A stretch of DNA of 36,626 nucleotides from Pelagophyceae sp. CCMP2097 (Eukaryota; Sar; Pelagophyceae): NCBI GenBank assembly GCA_026770575.1, contig MU657306.1:8055-44680 (forward strand), given 5' to 3'. Each line of letters begins with the position of its first letter. Within the stretch, counting starts at the first letter, position 1. A model generated the notes under the pieces. It was not told the DNA's origin, did no database searches, and was given only the letters and a program-made list of their open reading frames with translations. This document shows, piece by piece, positions 10,902 to 20,413 of this stretch. The position numbers and the translations under genes were made by a program.

Positions 10902-11588
10902 ATGCCGCCCGCCGACGCCGCAGCAGAGGCGCCGGAGGAGGCGGTTATTCCACGGGCGACACCACCACATGCTAGGTTGCGTCGTCTTCGCGACGACTGG
11001 CGTCTTCTTCCTCTGCCTGCGAGTTCGCGCTTCGGCAGATGCAGCCCTTGCTTGCCTTTGCAGAGGGACAGTCGCGGAGGCCGATGCTGTAACGCTCGAG
11101 GAGACGGCTCGAGAGGAATGCGGTTCGAGGATTTGCCCTTTGAGGAGGCGCCCTTTGAGAAGGGGCCTTTTGACCATGCATCTCCCGTGCTCGAATCTTT
11201 GCATTCAGGATCGGCTCGCTCCTCAACTCGCAGCCGCTCTACGTGCGTCCGGGCGCGCCGTCGACAGGAAGAGCGAGGAGAAACGAAGAGCCCCCGCGAC
11301 ACCTTGATCCCCGCCGCATCTCGATTCGCAGGTCAAGGGCGTCGAGGACCCGGCCGCCGCGTCGAAGCAATGCTTCGTCGCCGCGTGGATCTACATCACG
11401 CGCGCCGCCGCGTCCCTCGGACGCTCGTTTCGATGGCGCGCGGCTCAAAGGCCGACTCAAACTTCTGCCGTAGGATTGTGATCATTTCCGTGGTCACCCT
11501 CGCAGTCGACAAGGTCCATTCGCGCCGGCCCGCGTACAGATCGCCCGTGCCAGAGTATGGCGCGGTGTCGTACAAGAACCGGCTCTGA
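10902..11588 (+). CDS. Small predicted single-span membrane protein, unknown family
   Basis: Pieced together from five short exons, most of them too short to stand out as open frames: 10902-10943, 10976-11088, 11209-11242, 11332-11411, 11474-11588; 384 nt, 127 aa, every junction in phase with GT..AG ends (TAG|G, CAG|G, CAG|G, TAG|G). The protein starts MPPADAAAEAPEEA, passes through a serine-rich then mixed segment (ACEFALRQMQPLLAFAEG), and has hydrophobic stretches around CFVAAWIYITRAAA and IVIISVVTLAVDKV that likely form one membrane helix interrupted by an arginine, or two short ones. The C-terminus SYKNRL is polar. I do not recognise the family. The first intron (32 nt) is unusually short, so the first exon may be wrong; exons 2-5 are firmer. 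Confidence 0.5.
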   Translation: MPPADAAAEAPEEAVIPRATPPHARLRRLRDDWRLLPLPASSRFGRCSPCLPLQRDSRGGRCCNARGDGSRGMRFEDLPFEEAPFEKGPFDHASPVLESLHSGSARSSTRSRSTCVRARRRQEERGETKSPRDTLIPAASRFAGQGRRGPGRRVEAMLRRRVDLHHARRRVPRTLVSMARGSKADSNFCRRIVIISVVTLAVDKVHSRRPAYRSPVPEYGAVSYKNRL

Positions 11589-11739
11589 AAAGGATTCTGA
11601 CAAGAACCGCAATGCGCGCCGCCGGCGTGGGACGGCCCGACGCCGGGCGCGGCACGATACTAACACTTTGGAGTTGCATCCTTTGTGCTTTGGCCAGTGG
11701 GTCTGTTAGATGCGTTTCAAAGGGTCTGTTACGCTTCGT

Positions 11740-13817
11740 TTAAAAGTTGAGGGAGAGCTCGCAGAGTTGTTCGATGCCGAGCAAGATTTTGGAGTGCGTG
11801 TCGTTCGACTCCAGCATGTCGTTTGCCACGCGTGAATACGCTTCCACGAATTCGACGAAGACGAGCTCGTCGAGCTCCAAGTTGAACGGGGGGTCGTTTT
11901 GCGACGCTAAAAAAGCGGAAATTGCGACTTTATCCAACCTTTCGTTGGCGTGGTCTTCCGTAAACAGCAAAGCCATCAAACCCGCGTCCTTGAGCACGTC
12001 CTTAAACGCTGCTAAGGTAATGGCCGCCTCGCGCGGCTGTGCCGAGGACTTTGAAAGGCCTCTAGGGTCGTATTTTCGTTCATCGGCCTCGCGCATCAAG
12101 GCCCCTTTCTTCGCATAATGCGCAAACACCCGAAGCAGGTGCGCGCGCGACTGCTCGACGCCGGCGCTGACGCGCCGATTACCGAGCGCACCGATCAAAG
12201 CCGCTTCTTCGCGCCTTAGACCTTCGAGAGGGTTCAAATGGTTGGTCACTAAAGATTCTAGGGCGTCCATCGCCGTCTCCGGCCCGCGCGAGCCGCCGCC
12301 GCGAGACACCAAAATGCGCTGCGACCGGCCGCCGCCGAACTTGTGGCCCGGCTCGTCAGCCTGAAACAAATTTCGGTGAAAGGCACGCTCCTCTACTCTA
12401 ATCACGCTCCCCCGGCGTCCGCTCGAATCTGCTCCAACGGTGACGCGCCTGGTCTCCGTTATTCATCTTGAGCACCTCGTCCAGCAGCGTCGCGCCTGCG
12501 CTTAGAAATGTCTGAAGAGGCGTCTCGCGATTGGATTCCCCGCACCGTGCGTGGCTTTCCTTGCCAAGTAGATCAATGCTGCGACGAACTCCGCGCGCGA
12601 GAGCAGCTTCGGAATCTTCACCTCCTTGCCGTGCGCCTTTAAAGCGCGCGCCACGACCTCCATGCGCTGGGCTGAGGAAGTCGTAAACGCAAACTCGATA
12701 CCTAGCCGTCGAGGAAGGCATGACATTGCAGACGACGACGCTTTCGACGACGCTGCCTTTTCACGCTTGCGGTCGGCGTCGTCGGCGGACTCGTTTGTCT
12801 TGTTCTGGTATCGGGCTAATCGGGCCAAATGCACAACGTGGCCAAACTCCAGCGGCGAAATCCCGTGCGGCACGCCCGGCCGCGCGACGCCCGCGTAGCG
12901 GATGAACAAAGCGTTGACGTCGTCGTAGTGCATCCTCAAAAAGGCGCGGAAGGAAGCGTCTGCGGTGCCCGTGGGCAAACAATCTAGAGCTTCGAGCGAC
13001 TGCGAAATTTTGGCCCAATCCAAATCTAAAGCAGCGGCCGCGTCCTCCGCGTCCTCGAACCGGCCGGCGACGACGACTTGATGCGCCACGTCTCCCTCGC
13101 GTAATGAGAAATCCGCTGCCGCGTTGACCTCGCGCGCCTTTCGGTGCCTCAAAGCGTCGCGCTGCCTTCGAGAGACCTCGTCGCGGATGTGGCCCTCTTT
13201 TTCCGAAATCTCCTCGCGCGAAGCCGTGCCCCGCGCGCGCCGCGAAGAAGTCTCCGAAGACGTCGAGAATCTAGAGACGCGCTGTTTAAAGGGTCTCCCG
13301 CCGAGCGCGCATCTTCGGGTTGCATCCAAGATGACGCCGCTGCGCACGCGGCCATTTGCCAATTGGACTGGACGGGCGCGCCGACTTGGTCGACTTCGAC
13401 GACCTTTTGTAGCTCCACGACGCATTCCTCCCCATCCCGGAGCACGTCCTTGATGAGCGCGTCCGGCATCAGCGACCTGGCGTGACCATCACAATACGGC
13501 CCTTTAAACGCAACGCACCCGTCCTGGCCGAGAACGTCCTTTGGGAGGAAGAAGCCGTTCTTGTCGTCGCGGTCCGATCTTGCCCGGCCGTGGCCCTTGC
13601 TGCGCGGAGGTTCGACGTCCGCGGACCGGGGGCGCGGCGAGGCAGCTCCCACACGCTCCCACACGCTCGCCGTGGCTCCCACACGCTTAAACACTCACCC
13701 TGCTACTGCGAGTGAATACCTCTGCGACGCCACCAGCGCCAGCCACTTCATCGTCTGACCGCCGTCGCCGCAGGGCACGCTCAGCTTCATCCCGTCGACG
13801 CGCACCACCACCTTCAT
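11740..13817 (-). CDS. Conserved protist protein with EF-hand-like segments, possibly flagellar
   Basis: Begins MKVVVRVDGMKLSVPCGDG at 13817, followed by a segment (VGAPVQSNWQ) typical of a beta-rich N-terminal domain. A helical middle carries FIRYAGVA...SPLEFGHVVHLA and LSRAEFVAALIYLA, and the end carries LLRVFAHYAKKG...ITLAAFKDVLKDAGLM and LDELVFVEFVEAYSRVA: repeated helix-loop-helix units resembling degenerate EF hands. From memory this layout occurs in proteins of flagellated protists, so a ciliary role is possible, but I cannot name it. A 50-nt intron at 12545-12496 rejoins LARKATHG to ATLLDEVL in phase. The first intron probably starts near 13697 (GTGAGT) and contains CTCCCACACG three times. 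Two joins remain open: near 13250-13330, and between 12495 and about 12359 (acceptor TTTCAG). Other reading frames across those gaps could instead mean a frameshift. Confidence 0.6.
13646..13685. repeat. Decanucleotide repeat CTCCCACACG in an intron
   Basis: Three copies at 13646-13655, 13656-13665 and 13676-13685, within the probable first intron of the minus-strand gene that starts at 13817. Confidence 0.8.
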
Positions 13818-14046
13818 GCCGCCCGCCGACGCCAAACGGGACGTCGTCGATCGGCCGGTTGCAACTTTAGTTCGGCGATCGGCCCAGTGTTTCCGAGTTC
13901 TCTCGTGACCACGGCTCTGTCGCTTCCTGCCCGTGGTTGGACAACTTTTGAATAGGATTCGATCGTGCGCGCTTCGCGCGCATATGCATCCTGCTTTTCG
14001 CGGGAGGCTCTTCGGGCGCGCGGTCTCGCGCGGCCTCGTGCGGCCC

Positions 14047-15311
14047 TCACGCCGCGGTATAGTTGACCGGTGGTGCCGGCACAGCTTCGGCGGCCGGGCC
14101 AACGAACGCGCCTGCGCAGCGCGGCGTCTGGGGTGCGGCTCGCGGCGCGTCGGACCCTTTGCGTCGAGCATCGGACCCGTTCGCGGACGCACTGAAGAGA
14201 TACGTCGTCATAGACTCCTCGACAGGCGCCTCCGCTTCGTCGCCGGCCTTTGCGGGCGGCATGTTCGGGATGCTCCCGAGGCGGATCTTCGTAACGCGCC
14301 AGCGCTGGTACGCGCACCAGACCTGCGAAAGTGTTGTCATCGACGCGCATATGACGACGGTGTTTCGAAAGTGCCTTCCCGCGCGCGACTCTCGTACTCC
14401 GCGATCGGACCTTGAGGCTGGCTTCGTCGGCGAAGGAGGCGTCGTCGCCGGCGTACTCTTCAATATCGCCGACGTCGTGGCTCGCCGCAGCAAAGGCGGC
14501 GGGTGGCCGCACGTCGACGTCGATCGAGATCGCGTCGCTCTTCGAGCTGCTCGGCGACAATTCGTATCTCTCCGTGGTGAGGACCGACGGCGTCCGTGGC
14601 GCAGAGGCGCCGGCTGCGGCGCGGAGGGTCCAATCGGGGACACGCGGTCCGACGAGGGCCGCAGAAGAGTAGTCTGAGGGAGACGCACGCTCGTTCTCAG
14701 CCGGCTGCGCTTCCGTGGTGGTGACGGGGGGCGGCGTCGGTGGCGCCGCCTCGATTTGCTCAGCGGGCGCGGCGGGCGACGGTGGCGCCGTCTCGATCTG
14801 CTCGGCGGGGGCAGCCGGCGACGCCGTCGCCGCCGCACCCGCTGCGGCCAGCAACGCCGTTGCCGCGCCCGCCGCGCCCGGCGACGCCGTCGCCGCGCCC
14901 GGCGTCAAGGCGTCGGCGTCCAGAGGAGCGGCGGCGACCTAGATGCAGACGGTGAGAGATGTTGACGGCATCGGGACGACGACGCTGCGTGGATTGCGGG
15001 CGGCGCGGCGGGCGCGACGTCCGAGTGGACGAGGGGCAGGGGCGCGGCCGAGTCTTCCGGCTCGCCTAGCATCACGTCTGTCTGACTGTCGAAGCTTCAC
15101 GCCTCTAAAGCTCTAAACAAGAGTCGACGCCGTCTCGACGCGCGACCGCGTTTTGTCCGCGCGAGACGGCAGCCGGCGCCTCCCGGCGCACACTTCCGTG
15201 GAAAGGGGCGCCCTTAGGAAAGGGCGCTCAGGGCGCACCTAGGTTGTGGACCTTCCAGCCCTCGCTGTCACGTTTCTTGCGCGCCGAAAAGGACTTGCGG
15301 AACGACTGCAT
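14047..15311 (-). CDS. Alanine/proline-rich, probably disordered protein of unknown function
   Basis: Four exons: 15311-15239, 15077-15019, 14938-14411, 14322-14047; 936 nt, 311 aa, phases consistent. The N-terminus is basic (MQSFRKSFSARKKRDSEGWK) and could be a nuclear or organelle targeting segment. The long third exon is low complexity, with two copies of AAPAEQIE in an Ala/Pro/Thr-rich context followed by a Ser/Asp-rich stretch. The last exon has the most protein-like part, VWCAYQRWRVTKIRLGS, then another Ala/Pro-rich tail. No domain recognised. A plus-strand frame also stays open across 14063-14677, but has no start context or splice logic. The exon 2 end is ambiguous (two GTC donors give the same phase). 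Confidence 0.5.
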
Positions 15312-15504
15312 GCTCCGCCGAGCAACCGACGAGCGCGCTTCTGCACCGAGAGGCCGCGACACGCACAACACTTTGGAAGCTTAAGCGCTTTTTCGCTTAT
15401 CTTCTCGTCGACAGTAAATCAAAGCCTCTTTCCTACTCGATTCAGAAACGCGCGCCAACGGTCCCTCCAGGTCCCTCGTCGGCGCCGGCGCCGCGACGTC
15501 GGCC
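15312..15504. promoter_or_regulatory. Short divergent promoter region
   Basis: 193 bp between the ATG of the minus gene (15311) and the ATG of the plus gene (15505). It includes an AT-rich patch near 15380-15430 (CTTTTTCGCTTATCTTC, AGTAAATCAAAG). Bidirectional promoter inferred from spacing only. Confidence 0.45.
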
Positions 15505-16908
15505 ATGTCCGACGAGTCTCGGTCGGAGGAGGACTCGGAGGTTGGGTCCGAGGAAGGCTCGGAAGAGGAAAGCGGCGAAGAAGGCTCGGACGAGGACGAG
15601 GACGAGGAGGAGCCCGAGCCCGCCGAGACCGACGACAAGGCCCCCGAGAAGCCCGCCGACGTGGCGAGCGACGCCGAACTGATGCATCACACCGCCGCGT
15701 CTTTCGACCACTGCTTTCTGTGGGGAAGTTTGCCTCGTCGACGACCGAGAAACGCGCTGCGAGCTCGAGACGGCGCTCGGTATACGCTTCAAGAGAGCCT
15801 GCCTCACCGACGGGCGCGGGATCGGGTAAGGCATGGACTAGGCGCGAGATTGGCGAACGCATGGATTGGACGTTTGCCCGGCTTTTGCTGCGATACGCGC
15901 GGCCAGCCGCCGACGACGACCCGACGGACGCCGGCGGCGGGCCCGCGCGCCGACCCGACGGCGACGACGCCGACGCCTTGGGTCGCCGCGGCGACGGCAT
16001 GTCCGACGACGGCAAGCCCAACAGCAAGCCGCCTGATGGCAAGCCGCCCGACGGCGCGGTCCGAGACGAGGCTGACGAGGCTCGAGGGAGCGGCAAAGGT
16101 GAGTCGAGGCGTTTCAATCGACCCGCCACGAGGATCCTCTGACCGCGCACGGCAGGTCCGTCGCAGCAGCAGCCGCAGCAGTCGTCGCAGCAGCAGCAGC
16201 AGTCGTCTCGGGTCTCTCGGTTCCGCGAGAACAGCGCCGAGCTGGCGCGCCCCGCCGTGTCCATGTCCATGCGTCCCCGATGGTGACATGACCGCGGCAC
16301 AGGCGCGCATGACGGGCGGCGCCGAAGGCGCTCCGGGCGTTGACGGCGCCCCGCCTGAGTCCGAGGTGCCGCAGCCAACAGCCCGAGAAGTCGCAGCCAT
16401 GGAGGACCTGGCCCAGCGCGCCATATCGGCCTTTGCGCGGCCCGACGTCGCCGACGAGCTCGAGCCCCTCTTCGACCGCCGGCCGCCGCTGAGAAGCGCC
16501 GAACCGCGCGCGCCCGAGCTCCTCGAGCCGGCGGCGCCAGAGAAGCGCGCCTTGTACGACGACGCCGTGGCGCAGGCCATCTCGGACCTCTCCGCCGACG
16601 CGGCGCGGTACCTCCAACTCAAAAGCGCGCTTGACGAGGTGCGTCGCCCGGGACCCCTCGCGACCCGCTCGCGCGGTTTTCTACCCCCGCTCGTGGCAGA
16701 AAACCGCGCGCGGCGCCGTTTCGAGGCTCTTTGGGGCCTTTTCGAGCCTCTTTGGCCTCCTCTGTTGGGCCGCTCTTTTTGACGTGCGCCGCCGCGAGAG
16801 CGCGCGTAGGCCGACGGGGCGCAGACGATTGACGAAATGGATGCCTTTGACCAATGGTGCCGCACAAACCTCGACGGCGGCCGCGCAAGCAGACGCCTCG
16901 CCACGTAA
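15505..16908 (+). CDS. Acidic, glutamine-rich protein of unknown function
   Basis: Modelled exons: 15505-15698, 15842-16098, 16156-16272, 16382-16638, 16810-16908; 307 aa. The first 55 residues are almost entirely Ser/Glu/Asp (MSDESRSEEDSEVGSEEGSE and on). Next comes a mixed helix (REIGERMDWTFARLLLRYA), a Gly/Pro/Asp-rich linker with GKPPDG-like repeats, a poly-Gln run from CAG repeats at about 16161-16204, and a helical C-terminal part ending TIDEMDAFDQWCRTNLD. Composition suggests a nuclear, possibly chromatin- or transcription-linked protein, but no domain is recognised. The intron boundaries at 16273/16381 are the weakest; the frame choice for exon 3 rests on the Gln run and phase. The stop is 138 bp before the NAA15 start on the same strand. 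Confidence 0.55.
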
Positions 16909-17046
16909 CAGAGCCCCTCCCCTGCTCCCTGCACGCCCCGCTCGCGCGAGCCCCTCGGCCGCGGATCTTGTTGGCCCGAATCTTCAGCGAAGCTCGCCGA
17001 CTTTTGTGCCTGCCGTCGCCAGGTTGCGTCCGTCGGCTGCTTTCCC

Positions 17047-20000
17047 ATGGCGGCCAAGGTGGACGGGCGCGCGCTGCCGAAGAAAGAGAACGACGTCTTC
17101 AAGTCGATCCTGAAGTATTATGAAACGAAGCAGTATAAGAAAGGCTTAAAGGCGTCGGACGTCGTCAGCCCCGGCGCCTTCTCGACGCCGCCGCCCCTTT
17201 GTGGCCTTCTCGAAGACGCCGCCCCAAAGGGGACCCGACGCGGAGGACGTAGGTGCTGAAGAAGTTTCCGAACCACGGCGAGACGTGAGTAACCAAAGGC
17301 GTGTGAAGCCTTTGGGCCGCGCGTCTCCACGCAAATCACCGTAGGCTGGCCATGCGCGGCCTTGTTCTGAACTGTTTGGACAAGAAGGTGGAGGCGTACG
17401 ATTTCGTGAAGCGCGGATTGAAGGCGGACATGAAATCTCATGTGTGTTGGCACGTGTACGGCTTACTCTACCGGTCCGACCGTCGATACGCCGAAGCCGC
17501 AAAGTCCTACAAGCAAGCTTTAAAGATTGACTGCGACAACGTCCAGATCCTGCGCGACCTCTCTTTGCTGCAGGTCCAACTGCGGGATTCGCAAGGGTTT
17601 CTGGAGACGCGGCGGAGCATTCTCCGGCTCAAGCCGAACAACAAGATGCATTGGGTCGCGTACGCGTTGGCGAACCACCTCGCCGGCCTCGGGGCCACGG
17701 CAGTCCAGGTCAGTCCTGCTGCGGTTTGGGGAACAGACGTGTGTGTGCAGCTTTTTGTCATTCGAAGAGTAGGTGATCGATGCTTTCGAGGCCACCGTCC
17801 TCGCCAACTCGGGCGCCAAGGAGGGCGCACCGCCGCGCGTCGTGCCGGCGAACTACGAGGACTCTGAGCTGGCGCTGTACAGGAATAGTATTCTTGAAGA
17901 GGACGGGTTGTTCGCGGAAGCTTTACAGCATCTTGAAAAGTGCGAAAAGCAGTGCATGGACGGCCTTGCGTGGCGCGTGAAGCGCGCCGAGATGCGCTTG
18001 TACGCCGACGTCCGCGACGAGTCTTCCGTGGCGGAATGGGTCAAGCTGATGCGGGGCAACCGCGCCGGCGGCGACAACTACCATTATCACCGCGGGTTAC
18101 AATTAGCAGTCTTGAAAGTCGCAGGGCTGCGCTGCCGCGAGGTGATGAAGCAGTTCAAGGCGTGCAAGACGCCGACGGACGTGTTTTCGCTGAATGAAGA
18201 GCAGATTGCCACTTTGGACGACATTTACTCGGGCCTGGCAAAGCAAGTCCCAAAGTGCGACGCCTTCCTCTGGGTGCCGCTGACGTACGCCCCGGGCGAC
18301 GCGCGCTTCGAGCAGCGCCTCGACGTCGTCGTGCGCAAGTTCGTCCAGCGAGGGGCGCCGGCGCTGGGTTCTGGGTTGGAAAGGTTCTGGTCGTTCGGTG
18401 CCGACGAGGTCACCGAGGGCCGCGCTCGAGGCGTGGAAGCTTGCGAGCGCACTCTGGCGCTATGCGAAAAGCACGAGGCCTCATTACGTTTCCACTCGAC
18501 GTTTGACGGGGTTTATTGCGGCGAGGCTTCCATGCCTCAAGAGCCGCCGGCGACGCTTCTCTGGCTCCTTTATTTAAAGTCTCACTGTTTGCAGTGGCTC
18601 GGCCGGCTGGAAGAGGCCATTTCCGTCGTCGATGAGTGCATCGCGCACACACCGACTGGCGTGGACCTAGTCGAAAAGAAGGCTTCCATTTTGAAAAGGA
18701 TGGGCTGCCTCGTCGAAGCGGCATTAGAAATGGACCGCGCCCGCGATTTAGACCTGGCCGACCGCTACATCAACAACAAGGCGACGAAATACCATTTGCG
18801 CGCGTGTCGGGTTGCAGAGGCGAAGAAGACGGCGAGCATGCGCGATTGCGGCGTCCATTTGAACGTCGGCAAACCGTTTCAACGCAGCCTATCGAGGCAG
18901 CACCGAGGATGGTGGCCTTGCGCGTGGCCCCCCCCGGTGGTTCCCGAGTGACGTGGCCTTCTTGTGCATAAAGTGCCTTTGACGTGGCCGCGTGTGCACA
19001 CGCTCGCGATAGGTTCACAAAGCACGAAGGGGATCCCGAACAACATTTAAACGACATGCAAGCCACGTGGTACGACTTGGAGATCGCCGCTGCCTACGCC
19101 CGGCGCGACGCCGTCCCCGGCGCGCCGGAAGTCGGTGGCAATGCGGCTTACCACCCTGGCCGCGCTTTGAAGAAGTACTTGGCGGTGGAGAGCCATTTCT
19201 CAGACTTTCTTGAAGATCAGTTCGATTTCCACACGTACTGCGTGCGCAAGATGACGCTGAGGGCGTACGTCTCTTTGTTGAGGTTTGAAGATCACATCCA
19301 TGGCCACGCGGTTTACTGCGAGGCGGCAGCGGCCGCGGGCGAGCTTTACGTGCGGCTTTACGACGACGGCGAAGCTTTACGTTTGAAGATGGAGAAAGCC
19401 GCCTTGGAGGCACCTGCCGAGTCTGAGCTTTCCGCAGACGAACAGGCGGCGGTCAAGGCTGCGAAGAAGCTTGAGAAGCTGAAACAGCGCAAAGCGACGC
19501 AAAAGGCGGAGAAGGAAAAGGCGATTGCGGACGCCGCCGAGGCGGACAAGGAAAAGGCCTTTGCGGTCACGGACAAGGACAAGGACGCAAAGGATAAAGA
19601 GGAGAAGAAGCCTCCGCCGCCGGCCATCGTCGACGCGGACCCGGACGGCGACGCTTTGGTGCAGAAGGACGGCCTCGCAGAAGCCCTCCGCTTATCTCTC
19701 CAGCTCGACCGTTTCGCCCCTCAACTGACGAGGACGCACGCGTTGTGCTTCGACGTCGCGCTGCGGCGCGGAAAGGCGCTCATGGCGCTCCGCGCGCTCC
19801 GACGACTCGACTCGGCCGGCGCGAAGAAGGCAGAGTTCATTTTGAGCTTGGCGCGATTCGTCAAGCAGTTTGATTCGGGTGCGTTCTTCAACGACGTCGT
19901 CAAGCCAGAGGTCCTCGCGCTCTGCGGCGTCTCCGCTGATTCGCTCGTTTCCGCGGCGGAGAAGTTTGTCACTTCCGAGGCGGAGAAGCACGACTCTTTG

Positions 20001-20237
20001 AAGCACCGCGTCTCCGCGGCGCGCGCTATGGTTCTGCTCTGTTGCGACTCGACGGAAACGGCCGCGGGCTGGATCCTCTCGGCGAAGCATGTCGACACCA
20101 AGTCGATGCGGCCTTTGGGCGTGACGGTGTTTGAGGACGCTCTGGCCGCTTTGGGCGATATGGGTGCGACGGCCGCCGCCGCAGAGTTCAAGAAAACGGC
20201 GCACGCCCGCTTCGCACACGCGCCCGCGTTCCTGTAG
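17047..20237 (+). CDS. NAA15: NAA15, auxiliary subunit of N-terminal acetyltransferase A (NatA)
   Basis: TPR-rich scaffold that binds catalytic NAA10 and anchors NatA at the ribosome, where it acetylates nascent N-termini. Exons 17047-17160, 17253-17284, 17345-17708, 17773-18875, 19013-20237 give 945 aa, in phase. The N-terminal run [17 protein letters not shown], then [26 protein letters not shown] and [14 protein letters not shown] follow the known NAA15 sequence closely. Later landmarks are [36 protein letters not shown] and a Lys/Glu-rich coiled coil (about residues 620-700) before the C-terminal helices. Length is slightly above the usual 860-900 residues. The ATG follows CCC at 17044-17046 and fits family N-termini. 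The only loose junction is the fourth intron (18876-19012), chosen by phase. Confidence 0.95.
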
Positions 20238-20320
20238 CTGAAAGCGAAGCCACCAAACGACGTTCGCACCGCCACGAGCTGAAGGTCGAAAGAACTAACT
20301 CTCGGCACTCCTCGTCCACT

Positions 20321-20360
20321 CTCCTGTCCATCTGGGAACCCTCCTGTCTATCTGGGAACC
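20321..20360. repeat. 20-bp tandem duplication between convergent genes
   Basis: CTCCTGTCCATCTGGGAACC at 20321-20340 is followed directly by the same 20-mer with one change (C to T). It lies in the 176-bp space between the NAA15 and EFSEC stop codons, so probably in 3' untranslated sequence. Confidence 0.85.
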
Positions 20361-20413
20361 TTCCACCGCCCAGAGCGTCCCGGGCCGCCACGAGTCGGGG
20401 GTCGACGATTTTC

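Noticed and set aside
9918..11204. 428-codon open frame on the minus strand upstream of the aquaporin
   Set aside because: Its downstream half is the aquaporin gene read in the wrong frame, and the rest is Arg-rich with no splice or start support.
13814..14908. Single 364-codon minus frame joining two genes
   Set aside because: Spliced models give better protein character: the frame changes at 14410/14322, and a separate gene starts at 13817.
15804..17102. 432-codon open frame on the minus strand
   Set aside because: Opposite the acidic/Gln-rich gene and the NAA15 start; Ser/Arg-rich shadow of GC-rich coding DNA with no domain.
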